NCBI GenBank assembly: GCA_963728355.1
Contig: CAVSJQ010000022.1
Span: 1 to 64,000 of the forward strand
Source of the DNA: Sva-07 sp963728355
GTDB lineage: Bacteria > Actinomycetota > Acidimicrobiia > Acidimicrobiales > Ilumatobacteraceae
Length of the DNA: 64,000 nt
Reading direction: 5' to 3'
A model generated the notes under the pieces. The model did no database searches, had not been told where the DNA came from, and was given only the letters and a program-made list of their open reading frames with translations. Of this stretch, positions 25,906 to 34,365 are shown in pieces; the first letter of the stretch is position 1; each line of letters starts with the position of its first letter. Position numbers and translations under genes: made by a program.

Positions 25906-26003
25906 GATGAGCGAAAAGCCCGGATGAGGGCGCTTCGCTCATCACCACGCTGGTGCCCCGCGAGCTGTGAGCGAAAAGCCGGTATCAGGGCGCTTCGCTC
26001 ATC
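25906..26003. repeat. Tandem pair of hairpin repeats, probable bidirectional terminator
   Basis: Two copies, 25906-25943 and 25967-26003, of a 37-38-bp unit. In copy 1 the ends GATGAGCGAA and TTCGCTCATC are perfect inverted repeats around AAGCCCGGATGAGGGCGC; copy 2 differs at few positions. The pair lies between convergent RIC and LLM genes, and the LLM stop codon (25999-26001) is inside copy 2. The ends GATGAGC/GCTCATC recur at 63134-63171. Confidence 0.65.
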
Positions 26004-27036
26004 GCCGCGAGTAGGCGTCGACGATCGGGGCGAGTTCGTCGGGGCTGGCGCCGTGCATGATGACGGCGTCGGCGCCGAGGTCGAACTGACCGCGCACGGC
26101 GTCGGCGCACTGCGCGGCGGTTCCGGTCGCCGACGGCGCGAGCCACTCGTCGGGGATCAGGGTGGCGATGTGTTCGAGCTGCTCGGTGGTGGCGCTCACG
26201 TCGATCGCCCCTCGGAACCCGGCGACGAGTTCGTCGGCGCGGAAGGCGGCGAGCACGGCGGGGTCCCAGCGGTTCGTCTCCACCATCAGCTCTCCGTACG
26301 CCTGGAGATAGGTGGCGAGGCGCCCGACGGTCTTCTTCAGCCGTGCTGCCTCCGGGAGGTGATCGCCGATCGTCGCGAAACAGGACCAGACCGTGACCGA
26401 TCCGGGATCCCGTCCGGCCTGCTCGGCGGCCTCCTTCACCGTGCGGACGCAGCGCTGCAGGGTCTCGTCGGTGAAGAACGTGTGCAGGATCACGTGGTCG
26501 AAGGCGCGGCCACCCAGCGCCAGCGAGTTCGGTCCGAACGCCACCAGGCCGAGCGGGATGTCCTCGTCGAAGGTCGGGTCGAGGCGGAGCACGGGGTACG
26601 CGCCGATCGGGCCGTCGTGGCCGATGATCGTCTCGCCGTGCCACAGGCGACGCATTACGTCGGTGAAGTCCTCCATCTGTGCCGTCGTGATCCGAGGGAT
26701 GCCGTAGGCATCGAACAGTGGCGCGATGCCGCGGCCGAGGCCGAGCACGAAGCGTCCGCCCGTCAATCGGTGCATCGTGGTCGCGTACGAGGCGCTGACC
26801 ATCGGATGGCGCGTGTTGTGGTTGGTCGCGCCGGTGATGATCTGCATGTTTGTCGTGGCGACCGCTGCGGCGCCCGACAGCGTGACCGCCTCCTTCACGT
26901 TGAAGCGCTCGCTGATGAACACCGCGCCGAGCCCGAGTTCCTCCGCCCGCCGGCACTCCGTGACGAGGCCACGCGGATCCTGTGCGCCGCCGGCGAGGGT
27001 GTAGAATCCGAGTTCGGGGAAGCGGGGAGTGGTCAT
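25999..27036 (-). CDS. LLM class F420-dependent oxidoreductase (second)
   Basis: Flavin/F420-type TIM-barrel enzyme of 345 residues. Segments: MTTPRFPELGFYTLAGGA, RRAEELGLGAVFISERFN, MQIITGATNHNTRHP, TGGRFVLGLGRGIAPLFDAYG and VVAFGPNSLALGG-like region IPLGLVAFGPNSLAL. ATG at 27036 overlaps the upstream esterase stop by 4 nt (ATGA). Paired with an esterase/lipase, it may be part of a ketone or ester degradation route; this is inference. Confidence 0.86.
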   Translation of the reverse strand: MTTPRFPELGFYTLAGGAQDPRGLVTECRRAEELGLGAVFISERFNVKEAVTLSGAAAVATTNMQIITGATNHNTRHPMVSASYATTMHRLTGGRFVLGLGRGIAPLFDAYGIPRITTAQMEDFTDVMRRLWHGETIIGHDGPIGAYPVLRLDPTFDEDIPLGLVAFGPNSLALGGRAFDHVILHTFFTDETLQRCVRTVKEAAEQAGRDPGSVTVWSCFATIGDHLPEAARLKKTVGRLATYLQAYGELMVETNRWDPAVLAAFRADELVAGFRGAIDVSATTEQLEHIATLIPDEWLAPSATGTAAQCADAVRGQFDLGADAVIMHGASPDELAPIVDAYSRR

Positions 27037-27983
27037 GGCGATGCCGGGCTGTTCGCCGCTGCCACGGCCGGCTTCGCGGAGGCCGGCAGCGGTGCCGGCG
27101 TCTTCTCCCGGATGAACACCGCGGCGCGAACCAGAGCATCGGTCGCCTCGGGCATGTAGCCGGCGAACGCGGGGTAGACGTGCCACAGATCGTCGCGGAG
27201 ATCGAGACGTACCTCGACGCCGGCCGCTTCGTAGCGCTCCGCGAGCCGGGTCGAATCCGACAGGAGGATCTCGTCCATCCCGGTCTGGATGAGCGTGGGC
27301 GGATAGCCAGTCGGATCGGCGAACAGCGGCGACACGCCGGGGTCGTCGAGCGGGGTGTCACCGGCATAGGTCGTCGCTGCTTCGAACATCCCGGTCCCGT
27401 CGAACATGGGGTCGTAGGGCGCCCGGGTGGTCACCGACTCGCCGGACGCCGTCAGGTCCGTCCACGGTGACAGCACGTACACGGCGCCAGGCAGCGGTTC
27501 GCCGGCCGCTTTCAATGCCCCGATCGTGGCCAGGGTGGCGCCGCCGCCGGCCGAGTCGCCGGCGACGGTGACCATCGCGGGGTCGACATCGGCGATGATC
27601 GCCCGGTAGGCGGCCACACAGTCCTCGATCGCCGCGGGGTACACGTGCTCGGGGGCGAGCCGGTAGTCGATCACCGTGATCGTCGCCGCCGCCCGCTTGG
27701 CCAGCCGGGCACACATCGCGATGTGGCTCTTGGGGGATCCGAGCACGTAGGCGCCGCCGTGGATGTACAGGATGTGCCGAACGGGGCGGATCTCGAGTGG
27801 GGTGGCGACGATCGCCGGGATGCCACCCACCACGGTGTCGACATAGTCGACCCGGCGCGGCCGGGGGAGCCGGTCGACCTTGTCCATCGCCGCGCGTCGG
27901 TCCTCGAGCGGGACGTCGTCGCCGCCGCTCGCGAAGGCCTCGATTCGTTTGCGGAAGAAACGGGCTCGTCGGCTCAGCGTCAT
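27033..27983 (-). CDS. Alpha/beta hydrolase (HSL-type esterase)
   Basis: Protein of 316 residues of the hormone-sensitive-lipase group: oxyanion loop HGGAY, VIDYRLAPEHVYPAAIEDC, nucleophile elbow GDSAGGG, Asp in IQTGMDEIL, His in LWHVYPAF. All three catalytic residues are present. Hydrolyses small carboxylic esters in characterised relatives. Translationally coupled to the LLM gene downstream. A hydrophobic alanine/proline tail ends the protein. Confidence 0.9.
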   Translation of the reverse strand: MTLSRRARFFRKRIEAFASGGDDVPLEDRRAAMDKVDRLPRPRRVDYVDTVVGGIPAIVATPLEIRPVRHILYIHGGAYVLGSPKSHIAMCARLAKRAAATITVIDYRLAPEHVYPAAIEDCVAAYRAIIADVDPAMVTVAGDSAGGGATLATIGALKAAGEPLPGAVYVLSPWTDLTASGESVTTRAPYDPMFDGTGMFEAATTYAGDTPLDDPGVSPLFADPTGYPPTLIQTGMDEILLSDSTRLAERYEAAGVEVRLDLRDDLWHVYPAFAGYMPEATDALVRAAVFIREKTPAPLPASAKPAVAAANSPASP

Positions 27984-28037
27984 GCCGGCAGAGTAGGCCG
28001 TCTCGTAGGGGTCACCCGAGTTCCGCGCGGTGCTCGA

Positions 28038-30860
28038 TCAGCCGGAGTTGCGCAGGCCGGTGGCGATGGCGTTGATCGAGAGTTGGATGCCACGCACGAC
28101 CATCTCGTCGTCGTCGCCGTCGCGGAACCGGCGCAACAGATCGACCTGCATCACGTGGAGCGGGTCGAGGTACGGATACCGATTGCGAAGGCTGCGCTCC
28201 AACAACGGGTTGTCGGCGAGCGGTGACGTCGCCCCGGTGATCCGGCGATGCCAGGCGAGCGTGCGGGAGTGCTCGTCGACGATCGCTCCGAAGAACTCCG
28301 TGCGCATCGAGTCGTCCTCGATGAGCACGTCGGCGTACCGGCGCGCGATGTCGACGTCGGACTTTGCGAGCACCATGCCCATGTTGTCGATCGCCGCGCG
28401 GAAGAACGGCCAGTGCCCGTACATGGTGCCGAGCAGTCCGAGGCGATCCTCGGCGCCGCCGCCGGTCCCGACCAGCCGTTCGACGGCGCTGCCGACGCCG
28501 TACCAGGCCGGGATCATCAGCCGGCACTGTGTCCAGCCGAACACCCAGGGGATCGCTCGCAGATCCTCGATCGAGTTCGAGGCGCTGCGCGAGGCGGGAC
28601 GGCTACCGACGTTGAGCGTGGCGATCTCGTTGGTCGGCGTGATCGCCCGGAAGAAGGCCACGAACCGGTCGTCGCCGTAGACGAGCGAGCGATAGGCGCT
28701 GAAGGCGTGAGACGACAGCGCTCCCATCGTCTCGACGAACAGCGGATCGACGTCGGCGTCGTCGGCGCTCGACCGCCGCTGCAGCAGCGTCGCCTCGAGC
28801 GTGGCCGACACCAGCGTCTCCAGGTTGCGGCGCGCCATGGCCGGGTTCGAGTACTTGGCGGCGACGATCTCGCCCTGCTCGGTGAGGCGGATCGCCCCGT
28901 CGACGGTTCCGGGAGGCAGCGCCAGGATCGCCTGGTACGCGGGGCCGCCGCCGCGGCCGACGGTGCCGCCGCGTCCGTGGAAGAAGCGGAGCTGGACACC
29001 GGCGCGTCGCGCGACGTCAGCCAGCGTCGTCTGCGCCGACGACAGGCTCCACTGCGAGCACAGGTACCCACCGTCCTTGTTCGAGTCGGAGTAGCCGACC
29101 ATCACCTCCTGGCGGTTGCCGCGCGAGCGGACCATGTCGACGTACACGTCGTCGTGCAACATCGCATCGAGCACGTCGGGACAGCGCTGCAGGTCGTCGA
29201 TCGTCTCGAACAACGGCACGATGTCGAGCTGCGAGCTGGCGCTGCGGTCGCCGTGTGCGGTGTGGGCGAGGCCGACCTCCTTGAGCAACACGGCGACCTC
29301 GAGCACATCGCTGACGTCGTGGGCCATCGAGATCACGTAGTGCGGCACGATCCGGCGCCCGACGCGAGCGACCGCATCGGCCGCCGCTTCGAGAATGGAC
29401 AGCTCCGACCGTGTGCGCTCGCCGAGCCGGGCGCCGGGGTGGCGCAGCAACCGCGGCGTGCGCATCTCGGCCGCGAGCAGCTCGACCCGGTCGGTTTCGT
29501 CGAGCGCCAGATAGTCGTCGCAGACCCCCGCCTGCGCGAAGAGCTCGGCGAGCACCGCTTCGTGCACCGCGGAGTTCTGACGCAGGTCGAGCCCGCAGAG
29601 GTGTGCGCCGAAGATCGCGACCGAGCGCCGCACGGGTTCGACCAGTGCATCGGCGATCGGTCCCGCGCCGTGGCGGTGCAGCGAGTCGATCACGTGATCG
29701 AGATCATCGACCAACTCGGACAGGTCGGTGTACGGCTCGCTGTCGCCGATCGGGGGTGGACCCGGCACCTGGACGACGGGATCGAGTGCACGACGCGCGA
29801 ATGCGTGCAGCCGGGCATGCATGCCCCGCAACGCCCGTCGGTAGGGCTCGTCCGCGCGGAACGGCGAGTCGTCACCGGACGCGGCCGCAAGGGCACGAAC
29901 AGCGTCGGTCGGCGTCACCAACCGATCGGTCATCGACAGTCGCCGCGACAGCGTGTACACCGCGGCCAGGTGACGCCCGAGGGCCGTCTCGCTCTGGCGT
30001 CCGGTCGCGTAGCGCACGACGTCCGCGGTGACGAAAGGGTTCCCGTCACGGTCGCCGCCGATCCACGAACCCATCGTGATCGAGCCACACGTGTCGACGA
30101 CGCTGCCGCCGGACTGCGCACCGACGCCATCGGCCAGATCCCGCGTCAGCTCGGGAATCACTTCGAACAGGCTCGTGTCGTAGTACCGGATCGCTTCGTT
30201 GATCTCGTCGCGAACCCGCAGCTTGGACAACCGCAGCAACGCCGTCTGCCACAGCAGCAGGACGCAGACCGACAGATCGTGCTCGATCCGCTCGGCGGCG
30301 CCTGGGTCGTCACGTCGGACATCGAGTTCGTCGAGCAGACCGGCGAGTTGATCGAGGACCTCGAGCACGGTCTTGCGGCGCACCTCGGTCGGATGCGCCG
30401 TGATCACCGGGCTGACCTGGAGCGAGCCGACGGCTGCGGCGAGATCCTGAGGGCTCACCCCGGCCGAGCGAACCCGCTCCAGCACGGCGTCCAGGCTGCC
30501 GGGTCGGGACGGAGTGCCGTCCTGTCGATGGTGCCGCCGGCGCCGTTCGAGATGGACGTCCTCGGCGGTGTTGGCGAGCAACGACAGCCAGTCGAGCGCA
30601 CGCAGCACGAGGATCTGCTCGTCGAGTGGATGGCGCGCCAGCGCCGCCCGGATCTCGTCGACGGCGCTGTGGCCCGATCGGCGGGCGTCGACGGCGAGTC
30701 GGCGAACCTGCTCGACCAGCTCGAACACGGCACGTCCTTCGGTCTGCTCGATCGCGTCGCCGAGCAACCGGCCGAGCAGGCGGATGTCGTCGCTCACGGC
30801 GTCGCGCTGATCCTCCGTGGACTCGACGGGGAGGTCTGCCGGGCTGGCGATGTCGGACAT
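28038..30860 (-). CDS. ppc: Phosphoenolpyruvate carboxylase
   Basis: Cytoplasmic enzyme of 940 residues making oxaloacetate from PEP and bicarbonate (anaplerosis). Signatures: TAHPTE with the catalytic His (156), GSWIGGDRDGNPFVT, GYSDSNKDGGY with the essential Lys, FFHGRGGTVGRGGGP, and C-terminal QLSINAIATGLRNSG ending in the family's Asn-x-Gly-like terminus. Full length for the bacterial form. ATG at 30860; the longer frame from 30947 lacks family residues. Divergent from glgC. Confidence 0.97.
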   Translation of the reverse strand: MSDIASPADLPVESTEDQRDAVSDDIRLLGRLLGDAIEQTEGRAVFELVEQVRRLAVDARRSGHSAVDEIRAALARHPLDEQILVLRALDWLSLLANTAEDVHLERRRRHHRQDGTPSRPGSLDAVLERVRSAGVSPQDLAAAVGSLQVSPVITAHPTEVRRKTVLEVLDQLAGLLDELDVRRDDPGAAERIEHDLSVCVLLLWQTALLRLSKLRVRDEINEAIRYYDTSLFEVIPELTRDLADGVGAQSGGSVVDTCGSITMGSWIGGDRDGNPFVTADVVRYATGRQSETALGRHLAAVYTLSRRLSMTDRLVTPTDAVRALAAASGDDSPFRADEPYRRALRGMHARLHAFARRALDPVVQVPGPPPIGDSEPYTDLSELVDDLDHVIDSLHRHGAGPIADALVEPVRRSVAIFGAHLCGLDLRQNSAVHEAVLAELFAQAGVCDDYLALDETDRVELLAAEMRTPRLLRHPGARLGERTRSELSILEAAADAVARVGRRIVPHYVISMAHDVSDVLEVAVLLKEVGLAHTAHGDRSASSQLDIVPLFETIDDLQRCPDVLDAMLHDDVYVDMVRSRGNRQEVMVGYSDSNKDGGYLCSQWSLSSAQTTLADVARRAGVQLRFFHGRGGTVGRGGGPAYQAILALPPGTVDGAIRLTEQGEIVAAKYSNPAMARRNLETLVSATLEATLLQRRSSADDADVDPLFVETMGALSSHAFSAYRSLVYGDDRFVAFFRAITPTNEIATLNVGSRPASRSASNSIEDLRAIPWVFGWTQCRLMIPAWYGVGSAVERLVGTGGGAEDRLGLLGTMYGHWPFFRAAIDNMGMVLAKSDVDIARRYADVLIEDDSMRTEFFGAIVDEHSRTLAWHRRITGATSPLADNPLLERSLRNRYPYLDPLHVMQVDLLRRFRDGDDDEMVVRGIQLSINAIATGLRNSG

Positions 30861-30985
30861 CGTCTCAGTCAATCCAAACCGGCACCACGAGGAAACCCGG
30901 AATCGGCGCGCCCCGATGAACCGTTGCGCCGACGACCGGCTCGGCATCCGAACGCCATCGACACCGACGTGTACGGTTGAGCTCG

Positions 30986-32215
30986 ATGGCCATCGAACCG
31001 AAGGTGCTCGTGATCGTGTTGGCCGGGGGCGAGGGCAAGCGTCTCCAGCCCCTGACGAACGATCGGGCGAAACCCGCCGTTCCGTTCGCCGGTACGTATC
31101 GACTGATCGACTTCGCGCTGTCCAACTTCGCCAACGCGGGCTATCTCAAGATCGTCGTCCTCACCCAGTACAAGAGCCACAGTCTCGACCGTCACATCTC
31201 CCAGACCTGGCGCTTCTCGGCGATGCTCGACAACTACGTGACGCCGGTCCCCGCCCAGATGCGTCGCGGGCCCTACTGGTTCCAGGGTTCTGCCGATGCG
31301 ATCTACCAGAACCTCAACCTGATCGCCGACGAGTCGCCCGACATCGTCGCGGTCTTCGGCGCCGATCACATCTACCGGATGGATCCGCGTCAGATGGTCG
31401 ACGAACACGTCGAGTCGGGTGCCGGCGTCACCGTGGCGGCCATCCCGGTGCCGAAGCACGAGGCCACCGAATTCGGTGTCATCGAGGTCGATGACGACGG
31501 AAAGATCCTGGCGTTCCACGAGAAGGTTGCCCAGCCTCCGACCATGCCGGGCAACGACCAGATGTGCCTCGCCAGCATGGGCAACTACGTCTTCGACACC
31601 CAGACCCTGATCGACGTCGTCACGCCTCGCGAGAACCAGTACACCGACCTGGGCAGCCACGTGATACCCGCACTCACCGACGCCGGCGTCGCACGGGCGT
31701 ACGACTTCTCCGAGAACGTGATCCCCGGCCAGGACGATCGCGAGAAAGGGTACTGGCGCGACGTCGGCACGATCGACTCGTTCTTTCACGCGAACATGGA
31801 CCTGATCGCGCCGGTCCCGATCTTCAACCTCTACAACGAGCGATGGCCCGTGTACACCTCGCGACGGGCGCTGCCGCCGGCCAAGGTGTCACGAGGACGC
31901 GGTGGCGAGCCGTCCTTCGTCGACGGCAGCCTGCTGTGCCAGGGCTCGATCATCTCCGGCTCACACGTCGAGCGGTCGATCGTCGGTCCGGGTGCCTACA
32001 TCGACCACGACGCACACGTCACCGACTCCATCATCTTCCCCGACGTGCGCATCGGCGCGGGCGTGCGCCTGCACCGGTGCATCGTCGACAAGAACGTGGT
32101 CGTTCCGGACTGGGCCCGTATCGGTCTCGAACTCGACGCCGACAGAGAGCGCTTCACCGTCAGCGACGAGGGCGTCGTCGTGATCGAGAAGGGCCGCGAC
32201 CTCTCCCACGGTTGA
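30986..32215 (+). CDS. glgC: Glucose-1-phosphate adenylyltransferase
   Basis: Enzyme of 409 residues making ADP-glucose, first committed step of glycogen synthesis. Nucleotidyl-transferase core: VLAGGEGKRLQPLTNDRAKPA, then FALSNFANAGY, GSADAIYQNL, VFGADHIYRMD and EFGVIEVDDDG. C-terminal left-handed helix repeats (SIISGSHVERSIVGPGAYI, SIIFPDVRIGAGV). ATG at 30986; an in-frame TTG three codons earlier is possible. Usually allosterically controlled by glycolytic intermediates. Confidence 0.96.
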   Translation: MAIEPKVLVIVLAGGEGKRLQPLTNDRAKPAVPFAGTYRLIDFALSNFANAGYLKIVVLTQYKSHSLDRHISQTWRFSAMLDNYVTPVPAQMRRGPYWFQGSADAIYQNLNLIADESPDIVAVFGADHIYRMDPRQMVDEHVESGAGVTVAAIPVPKHEATEFGVIEVDDDGKILAFHEKVAQPPTMPGNDQMCLASMGNYVFDTQTLIDVVTPRENQYTDLGSHVIPALTDAGVARAYDFSENVIPGQDDREKGYWRDVGTIDSFFHANMDLIAPVPIFNLYNERWPVYTSRRALPPAKVSRGRGGEPSFVDGSLLCQGSIISGSHVERSIVGPGAYIDHDAHVTDSIIFPDVRIGAGVRLHRCIVDKNVVVPDWARIGLELDADRERFTVSDEGVVVIEKGRDLSHG

Positions 32216-32254
32216 GGTCCCACCGGTGAGGTCCAGCGCTCGAGGTTTCGAGCG

Positions 32255-33304
32255 TCAGACACGGGCATCGTGGAGCTGGGCCGGCGTACGGTCCCTGGGG
32301 CCCTCGAACGGCAGCGGTACCTCGATCGCATCGCGTCCGGCCGACCAGTGCGCGGCGCAGATCACGTCGAGCACCTGGCGGCCCAGGCGTGACGTCGCCG
32401 GGACCGGACGTCGCGTGCGGATGTTCGTCCAGAAGCGCTTGAGCTGCGGCGCATAGCCGTAGTCGTCGACCAGCGACGGACCCGTCGCCCGGATCGGAGG
32501 TCCGATCGCCACGGCGGTGCCGTTGTGTTCGAGGACGGGGGAGGGATACAGCTCTGCTCGCAGCACCGCACCGGCGCTCGACGCCTGCAGATCCCAGTCC
32601 GGTGCCGAGCCGGGCTGCCAACGGACGCCGATCGTGGCGACGAGGCCCGATTCGAAGCGCAGCTTGATCGTCCCGTGCTCGTGGCGGGTGCCGGCGTCGA
32701 CGATGACCGAACTGAGGGACACCGGCCGTCCGGCTCCCGATTCGGCAGCGGCCCGCAAGGTCAGCCCGACCGGGTGCACCCCGAGATCGAACAGCGCCCC
32801 ACCACCCCAGTGCGCATCGATCCCGTCGTCGGGCCGCCATGACGGGGGCGACTGGGTGGCCCGCGCCGACAGGTGGGTCAGCGCGCCGATTCCCTCGATG
32901 CGGATCAGCAAGGCGTCGACGGTCGGCGCCGCGGCGAGATGTTCGGAGTACAGCACGGGGCGACCGACCCGTTCCTCGGCCTCGATCAGCCGGTCGGCCT
33001 CGACGAGCGTGCAGGCCAGTGGGGCCTCCACGACGACGTGGTAGCCGGCGTCGAGCAGTGCGACGGCGGCGTCGACATGGGCTGCCGGGGGAGTGGCCAC
33101 GATGGCGATGTCGCCCTGCTTGGTGGCGAGCAGGTCGTCGAACGTGGTCGCAGTGGCATGGACGGTCGAGGCGAGGTCACGTGCACGGGTCGCCGAACGC
33201 GAGGCGACGGCCGCGATCCGCCAGCCGAGTGACTCGCACGCCGCAGCGTGGACGCCGGCGACCATGCCGGCCCCCCACAGCACCACGTCGGGGCGACGCT
33301 GCAC
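32255..33304 (-). CDS. Gfo/Idh/MocA family oxidoreductase
   Basis: NAD(P)-binding dehydrogenase of 349 residues. Rossmann start VVLWGAGMVAGVHAAACESLGW, DIAIVATPPAAHVDAAVALLDAGYHVVVEAPL with the usual EKP motif as EAP (Lys to Ala), and the C-terminal sheet domain (HWGGGALFDLGVHPVGLTL). The Lys-to-Ala change at the catalytic motif is unusual and could alter activity. GTG at 33304, 7 nt after the stop of the LLM gene upstream, so cotranscribed. Substrate, probably a sugar or cyclitol, unknown. Confidence 0.82.
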   Translation of the reverse strand: MQRRPDVVLWGAGMVAGVHAAACESLGWRIAAVASRSATRARDLASTVHATATTFDDLLATKQGDIAIVATPPAAHVDAAVALLDAGYHVVVEAPLACTLVEADRLIEAEERVGRPVLYSEHLAAAPTVDALLIRIEGIGALTHLSARATQSPPSWRPDDGIDAHWGGGALFDLGVHPVGLTLRAAAESGAGRPVSLSSVIVDAGTRHEHGTIKLRFESGLVATIGVRWQPGSAPDWDLQASSAGAVLRAELYPSPVLEHNGTAVAIGPPIRATGPSLVDDYGYAPQLKRFWTNIRTRRPVPATSRLGRQVLDVICAAHWSAGRDAIEVPLPFEGPRDRTPAQLHDARV

Positions 33305-33311
33305 CTTCGGG

Positions 33312-34271
33312 CTACTTCCCTGCGAGTTCCGCGACCACGGGAGCGAACGCCTCGATGTCCTCTGCACCCACGATCACATAGCTGAACCCGTACTGCTCGC
33401 GTCGCGCGACCAGGTCCTCGACGATCTGGCCGGCGCTGCCGATCAGGGCGAAGGGTGATGCGGCGATCATCTCCTCTGGGACGCCGACCATTCCCGCCAT
33501 CGCGGCGATGCGGCCGGCGCGGTCGTCGGTCACGCTGACGAAGAAGGTCCGGATGTTCATTTCGATGTGGTCGAGGCGTTCTGCGGCGGCGGCTGCCTCG
33601 GCGACGATGGCGACCTTGGACGTCACGGCCTCGGCGGTCATGGTGGCGACCGCCTCGGGTCCGATCACGCCGGCGTCGAGGGTGCCGTTGACCCCGACGA
33701 TGTCGGCCTCGCGGGCTGCGATCGTGAGCACACGCTTGCCGCCACCGCCGATCAGGATCGGCGGATGCGGCGACTGCAGCGGTTTCGGCAGCCCGTCGTA
33801 GCCGGCGATGGTGTAGTGCTCGCCCCGGAAATCGAACCGTCCCTCGGCCATCGCACCTCGGAGCACCGCGAGACCCTCGACGAACCGGTCGATGCGGACT
33901 CCGGGACGGTCGTAATCGATGCCGAGCTGTTCGTAGTCGGAGATCATCCAGCCGGCCCCGAGTCCGACCTCGACTCGTCCGTCCGACAGCACGTCCATCG
34001 TTGCCAGCTCCTTGGCGAGGATCGCCGGGTGCTTGTAGTCGTTGTCGAACACGAGCGCTCCCGCACGCAGGGTCGTCGTTGCGTCGAGGACCGCCTGGAG
34101 CGCGGGCATGGGCGCCAACTGGCCGGTGAAGTGGTCGGGCATCGTTGCCACGGCATAGCCGAGTGCCTCGGTCCGACGAGCGGTCTCGGCCCAGTCCCGA
34201 CCGGTGCTCCCGGTGCTGAGTTGCACGCCGAAGCGGAACGGCTTGATCGGAAACGGCGAGGCACTGGACAT
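33312..34271 (-). CDS. LLM class F420-dependent oxidoreductase (third)
   Basis: Enzyme of 319 residues: PFRFGVQLSTGSTGRDWAETARRTEALGYAVATMPDH, TTLRAGALVFDNDYKHPAILAKELATMDVLSDGRVEVGLGAGWM (typical core), PHPPILIGGGGKRVL. Similar to the subgroup described as TIGR03621. ATG at 34271 chosen; frame upstream overlaps the divergent PBP promoter. First gene of a two-gene unit with the Gfo/Idh protein. Confidence 0.87.
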   Translation of the reverse strand: MSSASPFPIKPFRFGVQLSTGSTGRDWAETARRTEALGYAVATMPDHFTGQLAPMPALQAVLDATTTLRAGALVFDNDYKHPAILAKELATMDVLSDGRVEVGLGAGWMISDYEQLGIDYDRPGVRIDRFVEGLAVLRGAMAEGRFDFRGEHYTIAGYDGLPKPLQSPHPPILIGGGGKRVLTIAAREADIVGVNGTLDAGVIGPEAVATMTAEAVTSKVAIVAEAAAAAERLDHIEMNIRTFFVSVTDDRAGRIAAMAGMVGVPEEMIAASPFALIGSAGQIVEDLVARREQYGFSYVIVGAEDIEAFAPVVAELAGK

Positions 34272-34365
34272 GCGATGACCGTAGCGGTCGGCCCCAGGCC
34301 ATGGCTCGCCCGGCGACGCGCCTGCCGACACCGCTGCTGTCACGGCCAGTATCGTCGTCGGCACT

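Noticed and set aside
28248..30980. 910-aa plus-strand frame
   Set aside because: Exact antisense shadow of ppc with His/Arg/Val-rich composition and no domain.
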